Part shown: positions 32,423 through 40,804 of the stretch, piece after piece
Position numbering within the stretch: position 1 is the stretch's first letter
How the letters are laid out: the number at the start of each line of letters is the position of its first letter
Source: AC-32 sp963813435
Lineage (GTDB): Bacteria; Actinomycetota; Thermoleophilia; Gaiellales; Gaiellaceae
Assembly (NCBI GenBank): GCA_963813435.1
Contig: CAWEYY010000003.1
Location: 806,001-870,000 of the forward strand
Reading direction: 5' to 3'
DNA length: 64,000 nt
Program-made: the position numbers and the translations under genes
The notes under the pieces: generated by a model
The model's database searches: none
Seen by the model: the letters and a program-made list of their open reading frames with translations, nothing else
Told to the model about the DNA's origin: nothing

Positions 32423-32454
32423 GCTGAGGGGCTCCCGCGCGGGAGCCCCTCAGC
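32423..32454. terminator. bidirectional intrinsic terminator
   Basis: GCTGAGGGGCTCCC (32423-32436) and its exact complement (32441-32454) form a 14-bp stem around a GCGC loop. It ends the plus-strand gene (32410). Its right arm contains the stop codon of the convergent sulfurtransferase gene (32450). Confidence 0.88.
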
Positions 32455-33238
32455 GTTCCATGGGCAACTGCTCGTGACGCGACCATTCGTGCCACGAGCC
32501 CGGGTAGTTGCGCGCGTCGTAACCCGCGGCGCGCAGGGCCAGCGCCGCGAGCGCCGAGCGCGACCCGGAGTGGCAGTACGCAACGATCTCGGCTCCCTCG
32601 GGCAAGCCCGCGATCTCGCGCACCTCGTCGGCCGAGACGGGCTGGCCGGGGGCGACGAGCAGGCGGTGGAGCTCGAGCAGCCGCGCGCCCGGGATGTGCC
32701 CCTGGCGCGGGTCGCACGGCGAGCCCGCCTTGCCCGTGTACTCCTCGGGCGTGCGGACGTCGAGGATGGTGAGCTTCGGGTCGTCGAGCCGCTCCTCCAG
32801 CTCCTGCCAGGTCGGCACCGCCTCGGGCCTGGGCTCGAGCGCGGCCTTCGTCTTCTGAAGCTCGACCGGCCCCTCCTCGACCTCGCCCGGCCAGGCGGCG
32901 AACCCGCCTGCGAGGACCGAGACGCGCGGGTGGCCCGCAAGCGCGGCCGCCTGGGCCGAGGCCGCGGCTCCGACGCAGTCTCCGCGGTCGTAGAGGACGA
33001 GCCGCTCGCTGCCGTCGACCCCGTGGCGGCCGAGCCGCCGCTGCACCTCGACCGCGAACTCCTGGACCGTCTCGCGGTCGGCAAGCGGAGGCGGCGCGCC
33101 GAGTACGAGCGGTACCGATCCCGGCAGGTGCCCGCGCTGGTGGGCGTTCGGCCCGCGGCAGTCGCCGAGCAGCAGGTCGGGCTCGCCCAGGCGCTCCTGC
33201 ACCCAGGCGGCGTCTACGAGCGGCGGAAAATCAGACAT
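32450..33238 (-). CDS. two-domain rhodanese sulfurtransferase
   Basis: A 262-residue protein of tandem rhodanese domains. The N-terminal half (VDAAWVQERLGEPDLLLGDC, then GHLPGSVPL) has a cysteine-region replaced by LYDRGDCVGA. The C-terminal half (LTILDVRTPEEYTG, QGHIPGARLLE) has the active loop YCHSGSRSA, whose cysteine would carry the persulfide. It transfers sulfur from thiosulfate or 3-mercaptopyruvate to thiols or cyanide. The ATG at 33238 overlaps the stop of the upstream hydrolase gene (33231), showing coupling. Confidence 0.9.
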   Translation of the reverse strand: MSDFPPLVDAAWVQERLGEPDLLLGDCRGPNAHQRGHLPGSVPLVLGAPPPLADRETVQEFAVEVQRRLGRHGVDGSERLVLYDRGDCVGAAASAQAAALAGHPRVSVLAGGFAAWPGEVEEGPVELQKTKAALEPRPEAVPTWQELEERLDDPKLTILDVRTPEEYTGKAGSPCDPRQGHIPGARLLELHRLLVAPGQPVSADEVREIAGLPEGAEIVAYCHSGSRSALAALALRAAGYDARNYPGSWHEWSRHEQLPMER

Positions 33239-33890
33239 CCGCGAGGAACTCCTCGAGCACGCGCTCGAACTCGGCGGGCTGCTCGAACGTCGGCAGGTGG
33301 CCGCACCCAGCGAACGTGTGCAGGCTCCCGTTCTGGGCCGCACCGGCCAGCGCCTCGGCCTCCTCTGCGCTCAGGAACGGGTCGTGCTCCCCTCGCGCGA
33401 CGAGCACCTTCGCCTCGGTCTCGCGGACGAGCTCCGTCGAGTCGGGCCGATCCCGCATCGCAGCCACGCCGGCGGCGAGCTGGTCCGGATCCTGCTCGAG
33501 CGCGATCGCCCGCGCCTGCGCGACGACCTCTTCGTCCGCGTCCTCGGGAAACAGGGCCGGCCGCTGCTTCTCCCACAACGCCTCCACTCCCTGCCCTTGG
33601 ATCAGTTCGATCGTCTCCTCGCGGGCCTGCTTGCGCTCGCGCGTGTCCGCGTCCGCGCGTGATCCGACCAGCACGAGCGCCTGGACGTCCGCGTGGGCGA
33701 GGAGCCTCTGCGCGCAGTAGCCGCCCATCGACGCGCCGACGGCGACGATCGGCCCGTGCACCTCGGTAGCGATGCGCTGCGCCCACTCGTCCATCGTCGC
33801 GCCCAGCCGGTAGAGCAGCGGCGCGGTCCCGTAGCGTCGGCCCCACATTCGCTCGTCGAAGGGAAATGCGTGCAGGTAGACGAAAGTCAC
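33231..33890 (-). CDS. alpha/beta hydrolase
   Basis: A 219-residue cytoplasmic alpha/beta hydrolase. It begins FVYLHAFPFDERMW (oxyanion HAFPF). The nucleophile elbow is VGASMGGYCAQ near 54, the acid is in VARGEHDPFLS near 165, and the base is the histidine in FAGCGHLPTFEQP near 200. The cap is small. The family includes esterases, haloalkane dehalogenase-like and ring-cleavage hydrolases; the substrate is unknown. The GTG start overlaps the GST stop by four bases. Confidence 0.85.
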   Translation of the reverse strand: MTFVYLHAFPFDERMWGRRYGTAPLLYRLGATMDEWAQRIATEVHGPIVAVGASMGGYCAQRLLAHADVQALVLVGSRADADTRERKQAREETIELIQGQGVEALWEKQRPALFPEDADEEVVAQARAIALEQDPDQLAAGVAAMRDRPDSTELVRETEAKVLVARGEHDPFLSAEEAEALAGAAQNGSLHTFAGCGHLPTFEQPAEFERVLEEFLADV

Positions 33891-34468
33891 TGCGCCGCGA
33901 CGAGCTCGCGTTCCGCTGCGATCGCAGGGCGTGCGCCGAGCCGTTCGGCCCAGTCGGCCAGCGCCGGGAATCCGTCGAGCTCGACCTCGAGCCTCTCCTG
34001 GGCGCGCAGAACCCAGGGGACGTAGCCGATGTCGGCCAGGCCGTACTCGCGCCCGGAGAGGTACGGCTGGCCCTCGAGCGCCGCATCCAGCGCGGCGAGC
34101 CGCTCGTCGAGCTCGGCCCGCGCGCCCTCGTCCTCGCGCCGCACCCGGTAGTAGGCGCCGCCCAGCCGGCCGTCGAAGCGCTCGAGCCAGAGCCTTCCGA
34201 GCGCGCGCTCGGCCGGGTCGGCCGGCCAGAGCGCGGGCTCCGGATAGCGCTCTTCGAGGTACTCCATGATCACGCGGGACTCGGGAAGCACGAGCCCGCC
34301 CTCCTCCTCGTAGACGGGCACGCGCCCGAGCGGGTTCTTCTCGTAGATCCAGGCCGGGCGGTCGTCCAGGTCGACCTCGACCGCCTCGTACGCGAGCCCC
34401 TTCTCCGCGAGCGTGATGCGAGCCCGTGCGGCGTACGGGCAGCGCTCGGCGGTGTAGAGCGTGGGCAT
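33887..34468 (-). CDS. glutathione S-transferase family protein
   Basis: A 193-residue protein. The N-terminal thioredoxin-like domain (PTLYTAERCPYAARARITLA, then NPLGRVPVYEEEGGLVLPES) binds a thiol cofactor and has a cysteine in the CPYA motif as in omega-class or isomerase members. The all-helical C-terminal domain follows from about residue 85. Because homogentisate genes lie nearby (hmgA at 37 kb, an FAH-family gene at 39 kb), a maleylacetoacetate isomerase role is possible, but that is inference. Actinobacteria often lack glutathione and use mycothiol. Confidence 0.85.
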   Translation of the reverse strand: MPTLYTAERCPYAARARITLAEKGLAYEAVEVDLDDRPAWIYEKNPLGRVPVYEEEGGLVLPESRVIMEYLEERYPEPALWPADPAERALGRLWLERFDGRLGGAYYRVRREDEGARAELDERLAALDAALEGQPYLSGREYGLADIGYVPWVLRAQERLEVELDGFPALADWAERLGARPAIAAERELVAAQ

Positions 34469-34478
34469 TGCCCCCAGG

Positions 34479-35429
34479 CTACCCGCGCCCGGCGCCTTCG
34501 AGACCGAAGACCTCGGCGATCTGGGCGAGCAGCTCAGGCGCGGGCGGCAGATCGTCCGGGGAGGCGGCCGTGCGGGCTACCGCGCGGACACTTGCAGGCT
34601 CGGCGCCGGTCAGGCGCGCGACGACGGTCGGGTTCGACCCGAGCGCCACGGCGTCGCCGGGCACGACCGGGCCGTAGTACTCCGGTACCGACTGGTACTC
34701 GTCGACGACGCTGCCGCGCTCGTAGAGCACGTACCGCACGAGACGCCCGTCCTCGACCGCGAGCGTGCAGACAACCGCGGCGGTCGCGTTCGACAGCTCC
34801 GACGAGAGTCGCTCGCGAACCTTGCGGTCGCGGTCGCAGAGCTCGTCGTACACCGTGACCCAGCCGTTTCGCGGAGGCGACACCGTCGTCCGCGCCGAGT
34901 TGCCGAAGCGCGGGAGGTACTTGGCGACCGCACGCTCGACCTCCTCGGTGTCGTCGGTCTGGACGTGGATGGACGCGTACGACTCGCCGCCCTGAACAGA
35001 GCCGGCGAGCCGCGACTCGAGCGAGTCGATCGGAGCGGACATCCTCGACGCCCACTCGGTGAAGCCCAGCCGCTGCCAGGCCGTCCGGCCAATCTCGTTC
35101 GTGGTGTCGACGTCGAGCGTCATGTGCTCGGCATCGTTGCGGGCGCGCGCGGTGAACTCGGCCAGCAAGAGCTTCGCCACCCCCTCACGCCGGCGCTCCG
35201 GGACCACGTAGACGAGGTTCAGGTGGGCAACGCCGTTGTCGTGGAGCTCGCCGTAGGCGCAGCCGATCGGCTCGCCCTCGTCCTCGGCCAGGAGCGCGAT
35301 CTTGCCCTCGAGCTCCTCCGGCCCGACCTCGGGACGCGGGAACGGACGCTTCCAGAGCTCGTCGAAGCTGGCCTCGAGGAACCCGAGCATCGCCTGCGCG
35401 TCAGCGGGGGTGGCGTCCCGGACGTTCAC
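34479..35429 (-). CDS. GNAT family N-acetyltransferase with extra C-terminal domain
   Basis: A 316-residue protein. Residues 1-140 form a GNAT domain; the acetyl-CoA loop is in LVYVVPERRREGVAKLLLAEF near 76 and the late NEIGRTAWQRLGF near 118. The C-terminal half (about 150-316) begins SYASIHVQTDDTEEVERAVA and looks like a small alpha/beta domain of unknown function, also containing VCTLAVEDGRLVRYVLYERG. The substrate is unknown. It starts with GTG. Confidence 0.83.
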   Translation of the reverse strand: MNVRDATPADAQAMLGFLEASFDELWKRPFPRPEVGPEELEGKIALLAEDEGEPIGCAYGELHDNGVAHLNLVYVVPERRREGVAKLLLAEFTARARNDAEHMTLDVDTTNEIGRTAWQRLGFTEWASRMSAPIDSLESRLAGSVQGGESYASIHVQTDDTEEVERAVAKYLPRFGNSARTTVSPPRNGWVTVYDELCDRDRKVRERLSSELSNATAAVVCTLAVEDGRLVRYVLYERGSVVDEYQSVPEYYGPVVPGDAVALGSNPTVVARLTGAEPASVRAVARTAASPDDLPPAPELLAQIAEVFGLEGAGRG

Positions 35430-35466
35430 GCCCTCACTTTACGGGTCGCATGGGTACCGTCCTGGC

Positions 35467-36132
35467 GTGGACCTGCAGCGGATTGCGCCTCATCTCTGGT
35501 GGTGGACGGCGCCGCATCCGGACTGGGGCCCGGACGACTTCGTGGACGGGCAGGGCTGGGAACGCGTCGTCTCGTGCTACGCCCTCGTCGAGGACGACTC
35601 GCTCGTCCTGTTCGACCCGCTCGTACCCGCCGGGGAAGAGGACGCCTTCTGGTCGGCGCTCGACGGTGACGTCGAGCAGTACGGACCGCCGTCGATTCTG
35701 ATCACGGTCTACTGGCACGCGCGCAGCTCGGCGGAGATCCTCGAGCGCTACGAGGGCGCGACGCTCTGGGCTCACGAGCCCTCGGCCGAGGAAGTCGCGA
35801 AGCGCGTTCCGGTGACGAGCACGTTCCGCGATGGAGATGGGCTCCCGGGCCGCGTCGAGGCGATCGCGATGCACCACATGGACGAGGCCGCGTTCTGGCT
35901 TCCGAGTCACGAGGCGCTCGTCCTCGGAGACTCCGTGCTCGGCTATGAAGCCGATGTTCGGCCTTGCCCGAAGAGCTGGCTGCGGGCAGAGGAGTCAGAG
36001 GACGAGTTGCGCGCCTCCATCCTGAGCGCCCTCGACGCGAAGACGCCGAAGTGGCTTCTGCTGACGCACGGCGCGCCCCGCGAGGGCGCTACAGCGCTGC
36101 GGCGAGCGCTCGAAAATCCGTCAGCGGCGTGA
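35467..36132 (+). CDS. metallo-beta-lactamase-like fold protein lacking the HxHxDH motif
   Basis: A 221-residue protein with MBL-fold layout: LHWWWTAPHPDW-like N-terminus (IAPHLWWWTAPHPDW), VSCYALVEDDSLVLFDPLVP, an ITVYWHARSSAEIL segment where HxHxDH is expected, a middle MHHMDEAAFWLPSHEALVLGDSV strand-loop, and LLLTHGAPREGATA at the end. Only scattered histidines remain, so zinc chemistry may be lost. The GTG at 35467 gives a natural N-terminus. It overlaps the convergent phosphatase gene by 44 bases. Confidence 0.75.
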   Translation: MDLQRIAPHLWWWTAPHPDWGPDDFVDGQGWERVVSCYALVEDDSLVLFDPLVPAGEEDAFWSALDGDVEQYGPPSILITVYWHARSSAEILERYEGATLWAHEPSAEEVAKRVPVTSTFRDGDGLPGRVEAIAMHHMDEAAFWLPSHEALVLGDSVLGYEADVRPCPKSWLRAEESEDELRASILSALDAKTPKWLLLTHGAPREGATALRRALENPSAA

Positions 36133-36703
36133 ACGGCACGCCCTGCTCGCCGAGCCTCCGGGCGAGGTTCCCGGTGGCGAAGACGCGGTCGGCGGCGGCC
36201 ACGGCGCAGAAGTCCGAGTAGCCGTCGCCGGCGTAGACGACCTCCCCGTCGGGAAGATCGGCCCTCTTGCACGGCTCGCCGCAGTGCGGACAGACCTCGG
36301 TCACGCGCAAGAGAACGCGCCAGCCGTCGGCGCGCGGGTCGAGCCGGTTCGCGCGCAGCTCGACGTCGCCGAGCACGCCCTCCCGCTCGAGCACGGGCTC
36401 GATCAGCTCGTGGAAGCCGGACGAGATGACGAGCGGCCGGTGCTCCCGGGCAAGCTCGGCGAACCCGGCACGCACGCGCGTGTGCTCGAGCAGCCACGGC
36501 ATGACCTCCTCGAGCGGTGTGGTCACGGTCAGGAACTCGGCCGCGATCACCTCGTTCAGCGTCATCGCCCCCGCGTCGAGCTCGGCCTCGACGCGCTCGT
36601 AGATCTCCGGGTCGCCGAACTCGCCGAGCACGAGATCGAGCGTGTCCACCTCGGTGACGGTCCCGTCCCAGTCGAGGACGACGTGCTGCGGCGCCGCGGA
36701 CAT
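36089..36703 (-). CDS. HAD-IB family phosphatase (MtnX/SerB-like)
   Basis: A 204-residue HAD phosphatase. Motif I is VLDWDGTVTEVDT (D10, D12), motif II is LVISSGFHELIEPVL near 93, the motif III lysine falls around EPCKRADL, and motif IV is VVYAGDGYSDFCAVAAAD near 158. A CPHCGEPC pair of cysteine motifs near 140 could bind a metal. The pattern matches MtnX-type 2-hydroxy-3-keto-5-methylthiopentenyl-1-phosphate phosphatases or phosphoserine phosphatase relatives. The start is ATG. Confidence 0.83.
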   Translation of the reverse strand: MSAAPQHVVLDWDGTVTEVDTLDLVLGEFGDPEIYERVEAELDAGAMTLNEVIAAEFLTVTTPLEEVMPWLLEHTRVRAGFAELAREHRPLVISSGFHELIEPVLEREGVLGDVELRANRLDPRADGWRVLLRVTEVCPHCGEPCKRADLPDGEVVYAGDGYSDFCAVAAADRVFATGNLARRLGEQGVPFTPLTDFRALAAAL

Positions 36704-36734
36704 CGCGGCAGCTTGCCTGGCGCCGGGCGGCCCA

Positions 36735-36827
36735 CGCTACCGCTGGGATCTCGAGCAGTCGGAAGGGCTCCGCGCAGTGAAGCAGGATCTCGGCGACCTC
36801 AAGGCGCTCGGCTTCGGCGGCTTGTAG
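36735..36827 (+). pseudogene. possible remnant of a plus-strand gene 3' end
   Basis: In the 181-base gap between the HAD gene and hmgA a plus-strand frame reads RYRWDLEQSEGLRAVKQDLG then DLKALGFGGL and stops at TAG. Its amino-acid composition is protein-like and unlike random high-GC shadow. There is no start codon or RBS. I cannot name a parent gene. Confidence 0.2.
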
Positions 36828-36884
36828 CCCTTCTCTGTTCGACCCAAAGCGGCCAGGCGGGTGAACCGGCACGCCGGTCGCAGG

Positions 36885-38093
36885 CTAGAGGTGCGAGGTG
36901 ACTCCCGCGGGATCCTCGTCCGTGCTCTCGCCCGCCGGCGCGCGCTCTTCGAGCCACGAGTACGCGTACTCGCCGTCGTCCAGCTCCTTCGCGAGCATCG
37001 TCAGGCGCAGCGGGTGGAACGTGTCGCACATGACCGCCAGCTCGTGCGTCTCGGTCTGGCCGATCGACTTCTCCGCGAGGCCCGGGTGCGGCCCGTGCGG
37101 GATCCCGGACGGGTGCAGCGTCACCGACCCGACGTCGACCGCGCGCCGCGAGGAGAAGTTGCCCGAGACGTAATAGATCATCTCCTCCGAGTTGAGATTC
37201 GAGTGGTGGTACGGGATCGGGATCGCCATCGGGTCGAAGTCGAGCTTGCGCGGGCAGAACGAGCAGATCACGAAGTTCCGTCCCTGGAAGGTCTGGTGCG
37301 AGGGCGGCGGCATGTGGATCCGGCCGGTGATCGGCTCGAAGTCGTGGATCGAGAACGTCCACGGGTAGACGTAGCCGTCCCAGCCGATCACGTCGAAGGG
37401 GTGATAGTCGAGGGCGTAGGTCTGGTACCCGTCACGAACCCTCACCTTCACGTGGAACTCGCCCCTGTCGCGATGGGTCTTCAGCTCGGTCGGCGCGTGG
37501 ATGTCGCGGTGGTAGTAGGGCGCGTGCTCGAGCAACTGCCCGTACTCGTTGCGGTAGCGGCGCGGGATCTCGATCAGGCCGGGCGACTCGAACACGAGGT
37601 AGCGCTGCTCGCCCTCGGGCCGGAAGCGGTACGTCGTCCCGCGCGGCACGACCACGTAGTCGCCCTCTTTGTACGGGAGGTCGCCGAAGATCGTCTCGAG
37701 GGTGCCGCTGCCCTCGTGGACGAAGATCACCTCGTCGCCCTCGCCGTTCCGGAAGAAGTAGTCCATCTCCTCGGTGGGCCTGCACAGGGAGATCTCGACG
37801 TCGTCGTTCCACATCAGCAGCCGCCGGCCATTGACAGCGTCGCCCCCGGCGTCGATGCCGAACGTGCGGAAGTGCCGGTGCTGGTGTCCTTCCGGGACCC
37901 ACTCGTCGCGCTCGATCGGCTCGAACTCGCCGACATCCGTGACGCGGCACGGCGAGGTGAGGTGGTAGAGGATCGACTCGTTGCCGTCGAAGCCCTCGAG
38001 CCCCATGACCTCCTCGGTCAGGAGCGTCCCGTTGTCCCGGAACTGGACGTGCCGCTTCTTCGGGACGTCGCCGCGGATCTCGTACGTGGGCAC
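36885..38093 (-). CDS. hmgA: homogentisate 1,2-dioxygenase
   Basis: A 402-residue cupin-type Fe(II) dioxygenase that opens the homogentisate ring to maleylacetoacetate. The N-terminal VPKKRHVQFRDNGTLLTEEV and the metal region near 285-325 match the actinobacterial, shorter HmgA form: IPYHHSNLNSEEMIYYVSG holds the His and Glu ligands and HPSGIPHGPHPG a second His cluster. It starts with GTG, 13 bases after the stop of the amine-oxidase gene, so the two are probably one transcript under the GTAACA palindromes at 39.1-39.2 kb. Confidence 0.92.
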   Translation of the reverse strand: MPTYEIRGDVPKKRHVQFRDNGTLLTEEVMGLEGFDGNESILYHLTSPCRVTDVGEFEPIERDEWVPEGHQHRHFRTFGIDAGGDAVNGRRLLMWNDDVEISLCRPTEEMDYFFRNGEGDEVIFVHEGSGTLETIFGDLPYKEGDYVVVPRGTTYRFRPEGEQRYLVFESPGLIEIPRRYRNEYGQLLEHAPYYHRDIHAPTELKTHRDRGEFHVKVRVRDGYQTYALDYHPFDVIGWDGYVYPWTFSIHDFEPITGRIHMPPPSHQTFQGRNFVICSFCPRKLDFDPMAIPIPYHHSNLNSEEMIYYVSGNFSSRRAVDVGSVTLHPSGIPHGPHPGLAEKSIGQTETHELAVMCDTFHPLRLTMLAKELDDGEYAYSWLEERAPAGESTDEDPAGVTSHL

Positions 38094-38106
38094 GGGCGAA
38101 GGATAG

Positions 38107-39114
38107 TCAGCTAAGCGTTTCGGCCGCGAGGGCGGCGAGGCGCGCGCCGACGGCCGGGCCGAACTTGAACGCGTGGCCCGAGCAGGCCGAGCCGACGACG
38201 ATCCGGCCGTGCCGCTCGAGGACGAAGCTGTCGTCGGCCGTGTTGGTGTAGAAGCACGTCTGGACCTCGACCGGCTCCGGCTGGGCGAGCGAGAACGTGC
38301 GGCCGGCCCACTCGGTGACCTCGTCCACGATCGCCTGGTCCGGGCCGCCTTCCTCGTCGGGATCGGCCGGGATCCCCGACTTGTGGTGGCCGACCTTGAG
38401 CCCGTAGACCGGGTCGTAGACCGAGTAGAAGCCGTGCAGGTTGTCGACCATCGTCACGGTCGAGGGCACCGGCGTCTCGCGCTCCAGGCGGAAGAAGAGA
38501 ACGGTCTCGCGGGTCTCGACCACTGCGAGGTCGATTCCGGCCCGGGCGAGGAGGCTCCTTGCCCAGGGGCCTGCAGTGACGACGACGGCTTGCGCATCCA
38601 GGTCGTCGAGCGACACGACCGGCGACTCGTAGAGGACCCGTCCCCCTCGCCGCTCGACGCCCGCCTGGAACGCGGCCAGCGCGCGGTCGGCGAGCACGTA
38701 GCCAGCCTCGGGCTGGAGCATCCCCACGAAGCCCTCCGGCGCGCGAAGGTCGAACCTGCGCAGGAGCTCGTCCCGGTCGAGCACCTCGGTCTCGACACCC
38801 TGAGCGGCGAGCGCGCCTCGTGAGCTCGTCTCGAGGTCATCGACGAGCTCGACGATCCCGGGGAACCCGAGCAGCATCTCATCGCTCTCGGCCTCGAGCT
38901 CGCGCCAGCCGGCGAGCGCCTCCTGCGCGAGCCGCACCCATTCCTCCTCGGGGTAGGCCAGTCGAAAGATCCGCGAGCGCCCGTGGCTCGAGCCACGCGC
39001 GTGTCCTTGCGCGAACTGCTCGTAGACGACCACGTCGCGTCCCTCGCGCGCGAGCGCCCAGGCCGTCGCCAGCCCATTCACTCCAGCGCCGACAACAACC
39101 ACCTCGGCGTCCAC
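38107..39114 (-). CDS. FAD-dependent oxidoreductase, sarcosine / N-methyltryptophan oxidase-like
   Basis: A 335-residue DAO-family flavoenzyme. The Rossmann FAD motif is VVVVGAGVNGLATAWALA at 5-22, followed by RGSSHGRSRIFRLAYPEEEW typical of monomeric sarcosine oxidases. The conserved cysteine in VQTCFYTNTADDSFVLE near 286, which carries covalent FAD in MSOX and SolA, is present, as is the late GSACSGHAFKFGPAVG. It oxidises an N-methyl or secondary amine with release of hydrogen peroxide; the substrate is unknown. It starts with GTG. Confidence 0.88.
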   Translation of the reverse strand: MDAEVVVVGAGVNGLATAWALAREGRDVVVYEQFAQGHARGSSHGRSRIFRLAYPEEEWVRLAQEALAGWRELEAESDEMLLGFPGIVELVDDLETSSRGALAAQGVETEVLDRDELLRRFDLRAPEGFVGMLQPEAGYVLADRALAAFQAGVERRGGRVLYESPVVSLDDLDAQAVVVTAGPWARSLLARAGIDLAVVETRETVLFFRLERETPVPSTVTMVDNLHGFYSVYDPVYGLKVGHHKSGIPADPDEEGGPDQAIVDEVTEWAGRTFSLAQPEPVEVQTCFYTNTADDSFVLERHGRIVVGSACSGHAFKFGPAVGARLAALAAETLS

Positions 39115-39138
39115 GACTCCATCGTCTCAGACCCCCAA

Positions 39139-39153
39139 GTAACAGTCTGTTAC
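39139..39153. promoter_or_regulatory. operator-like palindrome GTAACAGTCTGTTAC, site 1
   Basis: An inverted repeat GTAACA-N3-TGTTAC centred 32 bases before the amine-oxidase start. It is identical to site 2. The regulator is not identified in the window. Confidence 0.6.
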
Positions 39154-39214
39154 AAGCGGTGGAAGCGTTCGGGGAACGCCCAGATCGCCTGAGTAAGCAA
39201 GGTCGCGAGCCTTT

Positions 39215-39231
39215 AGTAACAGTCTGTTACT
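39215..39231. promoter_or_regulatory. operator-like palindrome AGTAACAGTCTGTTACT, site 2
   Basis: An exact second copy of the 15-base core, 77 bases from site 1 centre to centre. It also contains the TAA stop codon of the fumarylacetoacetate-hydrolase-family gene. Two identical sites bracketing one promoter region suggest cooperative or looping repression. Confidence 0.6.
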
Positions 39232-40063
39232 TGTGGTCCGGGTGCGACGCCGGGCCGATCCGGTTCCTGAGGGCGCCGATCCCCTCGACCTCGAGCTCGA
39301 CCTCGTCGCCGGGCTGCAGCCAGCGCTCGTCGCTGTGTTCGAGGATGCAGCCGGTGCCGACCGTCCCGGAGCCGAGCACGTCGCCCGGGCGCAGCTCGGT
39401 GTTGCGACCCGCCTGCGCGACGATCGACTCCCACGAGTGGTACATGCCGCCGAGGTTCCCGCGCGAGCGCTCCTCCCCGTTTACGCGCGCGACCATCTCC
39501 AGGCGCAGGTCGCCGAGCTCGTCCGGGGTGACGACGACCGGGCCGAGCGAGGTCGCGAAGTCCTTGCCCTTGGCCGGCCCGAGGCCGACCTTCATCTCCT
39601 GCCGCTGCAGGTCGCGGGCGGACCAGTCGTTCATGATCGTGAACCCGCCGATGGCACCATCGGCACCCATCACCACGGCGACCTCGAGCTCGTAGTCGAG
39701 CTTCTCCGTGCCCTCGGGATACGGGATCTCCTCGTCGGGCCCGTAAATCGCGGCCGGGTTCGAGAAGTAGAAGACCGGGATCTCGTACCACTCGGGAGGC
39801 ACCTCGCCTCGCCCCGTCACGGCACGTGCGTTTTTCACGTGGCCCTCGAACGCGTAGAAGTCGCGCACCGAGGGCGGGCGCCGGATCGGCGCCAGGAGGC
39901 GCACCTCGGCGAGCGGGTACTCCGCGTGCTCGCGCGCCTGCCCGCCGCCGGTGAAGAACGACTCGAGCGTCTGCGCCGCGAGCTGGATAACGCGGTCGCC
40001 CTCGATCCGACCCGGCCAGCCGCGAATCTCGTGCGCCACCGGCGTAAACATGCACAGCCTCAC
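39227..40063 (-). CDS. fumarylacetoacetate hydrolase family protein
   Basis: A 278-residue FAH-fold enzyme. The conserved core reads SVRDFYAFEGHVKNA, YGPDEEIPYPEGTEKLDYELEVAVVMG with the metal-binding acidic residues, FTIMNDWSARDLQRQEMKVG, GKDFATSLGPVVVTPDEL, and GDVLGSGTVGTGC near the end. With HPPD and HmgA in the neighbourhood it likely performs the last step of tyrosine breakdown, cleaving fumarylacetoacetate, although other acylpyruvate hydrolases share this fold. The GTG at 40063 gives the usual MRL start; an ATG at 40051 is possible. Confidence 0.88.
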   Translation of the reverse strand: MRLCMFTPVAHEIRGWPGRIEGDRVIQLAAQTLESFFTGGGQAREHAEYPLAEVRLLAPIRRPPSVRDFYAFEGHVKNARAVTGRGEVPPEWYEIPVFYFSNPAAIYGPDEEIPYPEGTEKLDYELEVAVVMGADGAIGGFTIMNDWSARDLQRQEMKVGLGPAKGKDFATSLGPVVVTPDELGDLRLEMVARVNGEERSRGNLGGMYHSWESIVAQAGRNTELRPGDVLGSGTVGTGCILEHSDERWLQPGDEVELEVEGIGALRNRIGPASHPDHK

Positions 40064-40103
40064 CGCGCGAGCCTATCCCCCGACGCGCCGTGCGCCGCCT
40101 TGC

Positions 40104-40748
40104 CTACCTGACGGGACGAAGCTCCGCGATGAGACGGGAAAGCGGCTTGGGCGTGTCGGGGCCGAAGTGATGCAGCGTCGCCACGTACCAAGTTCCGCGC
40201 CAACGCCAGAAGAACCTCCAGTGGTTGCAGAAGAACACACCGGCGTGCGCGCAGGTCTGGCCGTACCCGACAGCAGGTTTCAGCAAACCACGCCGTCCAC
40301 CCAACGTCGCCGTCCGTGCTCCGGGCGGGATTCCGGGACGACCGTGCAGGGCTTGGTGGAACTCGAAGTGGAGGAAGCAGCAGGGACGGTTCCGCCACAC
40401 GTGGTTCCGCCAACCGGGGCTTCCCGGCTCCCAGGGTCCGTCGCCGTATCTGAACGAGACCCCGGCGAGCCGGGTCGGGCCGACGCGAAAGGGCGCGTAA
40501 CGCTGGGCCGCGAGCGGTAGCGGCCGCGTCCCGCGCCATGATCGCAGCCAGGGTCGCGGGAGACGACGGGGACAGAGCGAGATCTCGCGCGCGAGCCGGC
40601 ACTCTCTCGCAACCTGGGGCGGAACCGGGAAGAGGCGGGCCACCCGGAAGGCGCTCGGCGGCGCCGGATCGACTTCGGAGAATGGAGTCGGCGCCGGCGA
40701 GAAGGGGAACAACGCACACATGAGTGCCGCGCAGAACACCCCTGGCAT
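40104..40748 (-). CDS. putative secreted protein rich in Cys, Trp and Phe, function unknown
   Basis: About 214 residues from an ATG at 40748 with a plausible signal peptide (MPGVFCAALMCALFPFSPAP). The C-terminal half is aromatic and cysteine-bearing (NHVWRNRPCCFLHFEFHQAL, later YGQTCAHAGVFFCNHWRFFW and RWRGTWYVATLHHFGPD), a composition far from random high-GC translation. A GTG at 40766 would add six residues. I do not recognise the family. It sits alone between the FAH-family and cation-efflux genes. Confidence 0.55.
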   Translation of the reverse strand: MPGVFCAALMCALFPFSPAPTPFSEVDPAPPSAFRVARLFPVPPQVARECRLAREISLCPRRLPRPWLRSWRGTRPLPLAAQRYAPFRVGPTRLAGVSFRYGDGPWEPGSPGWRNHVWRNRPCCFLHFEFHQALHGRPGIPPGARTATLGGRRGLLKPAVGYGQTCAHAGVFFCNHWRFFWRWRGTWYVATLHHFGPDTPKPLSRLIAELRPVR

Positions 40749-40804
40749 CCGAAGAGGCCCGCTCACACGACACCTACGGCCGTTGGCAGCTCAGCGGTCC
40801 GTCG

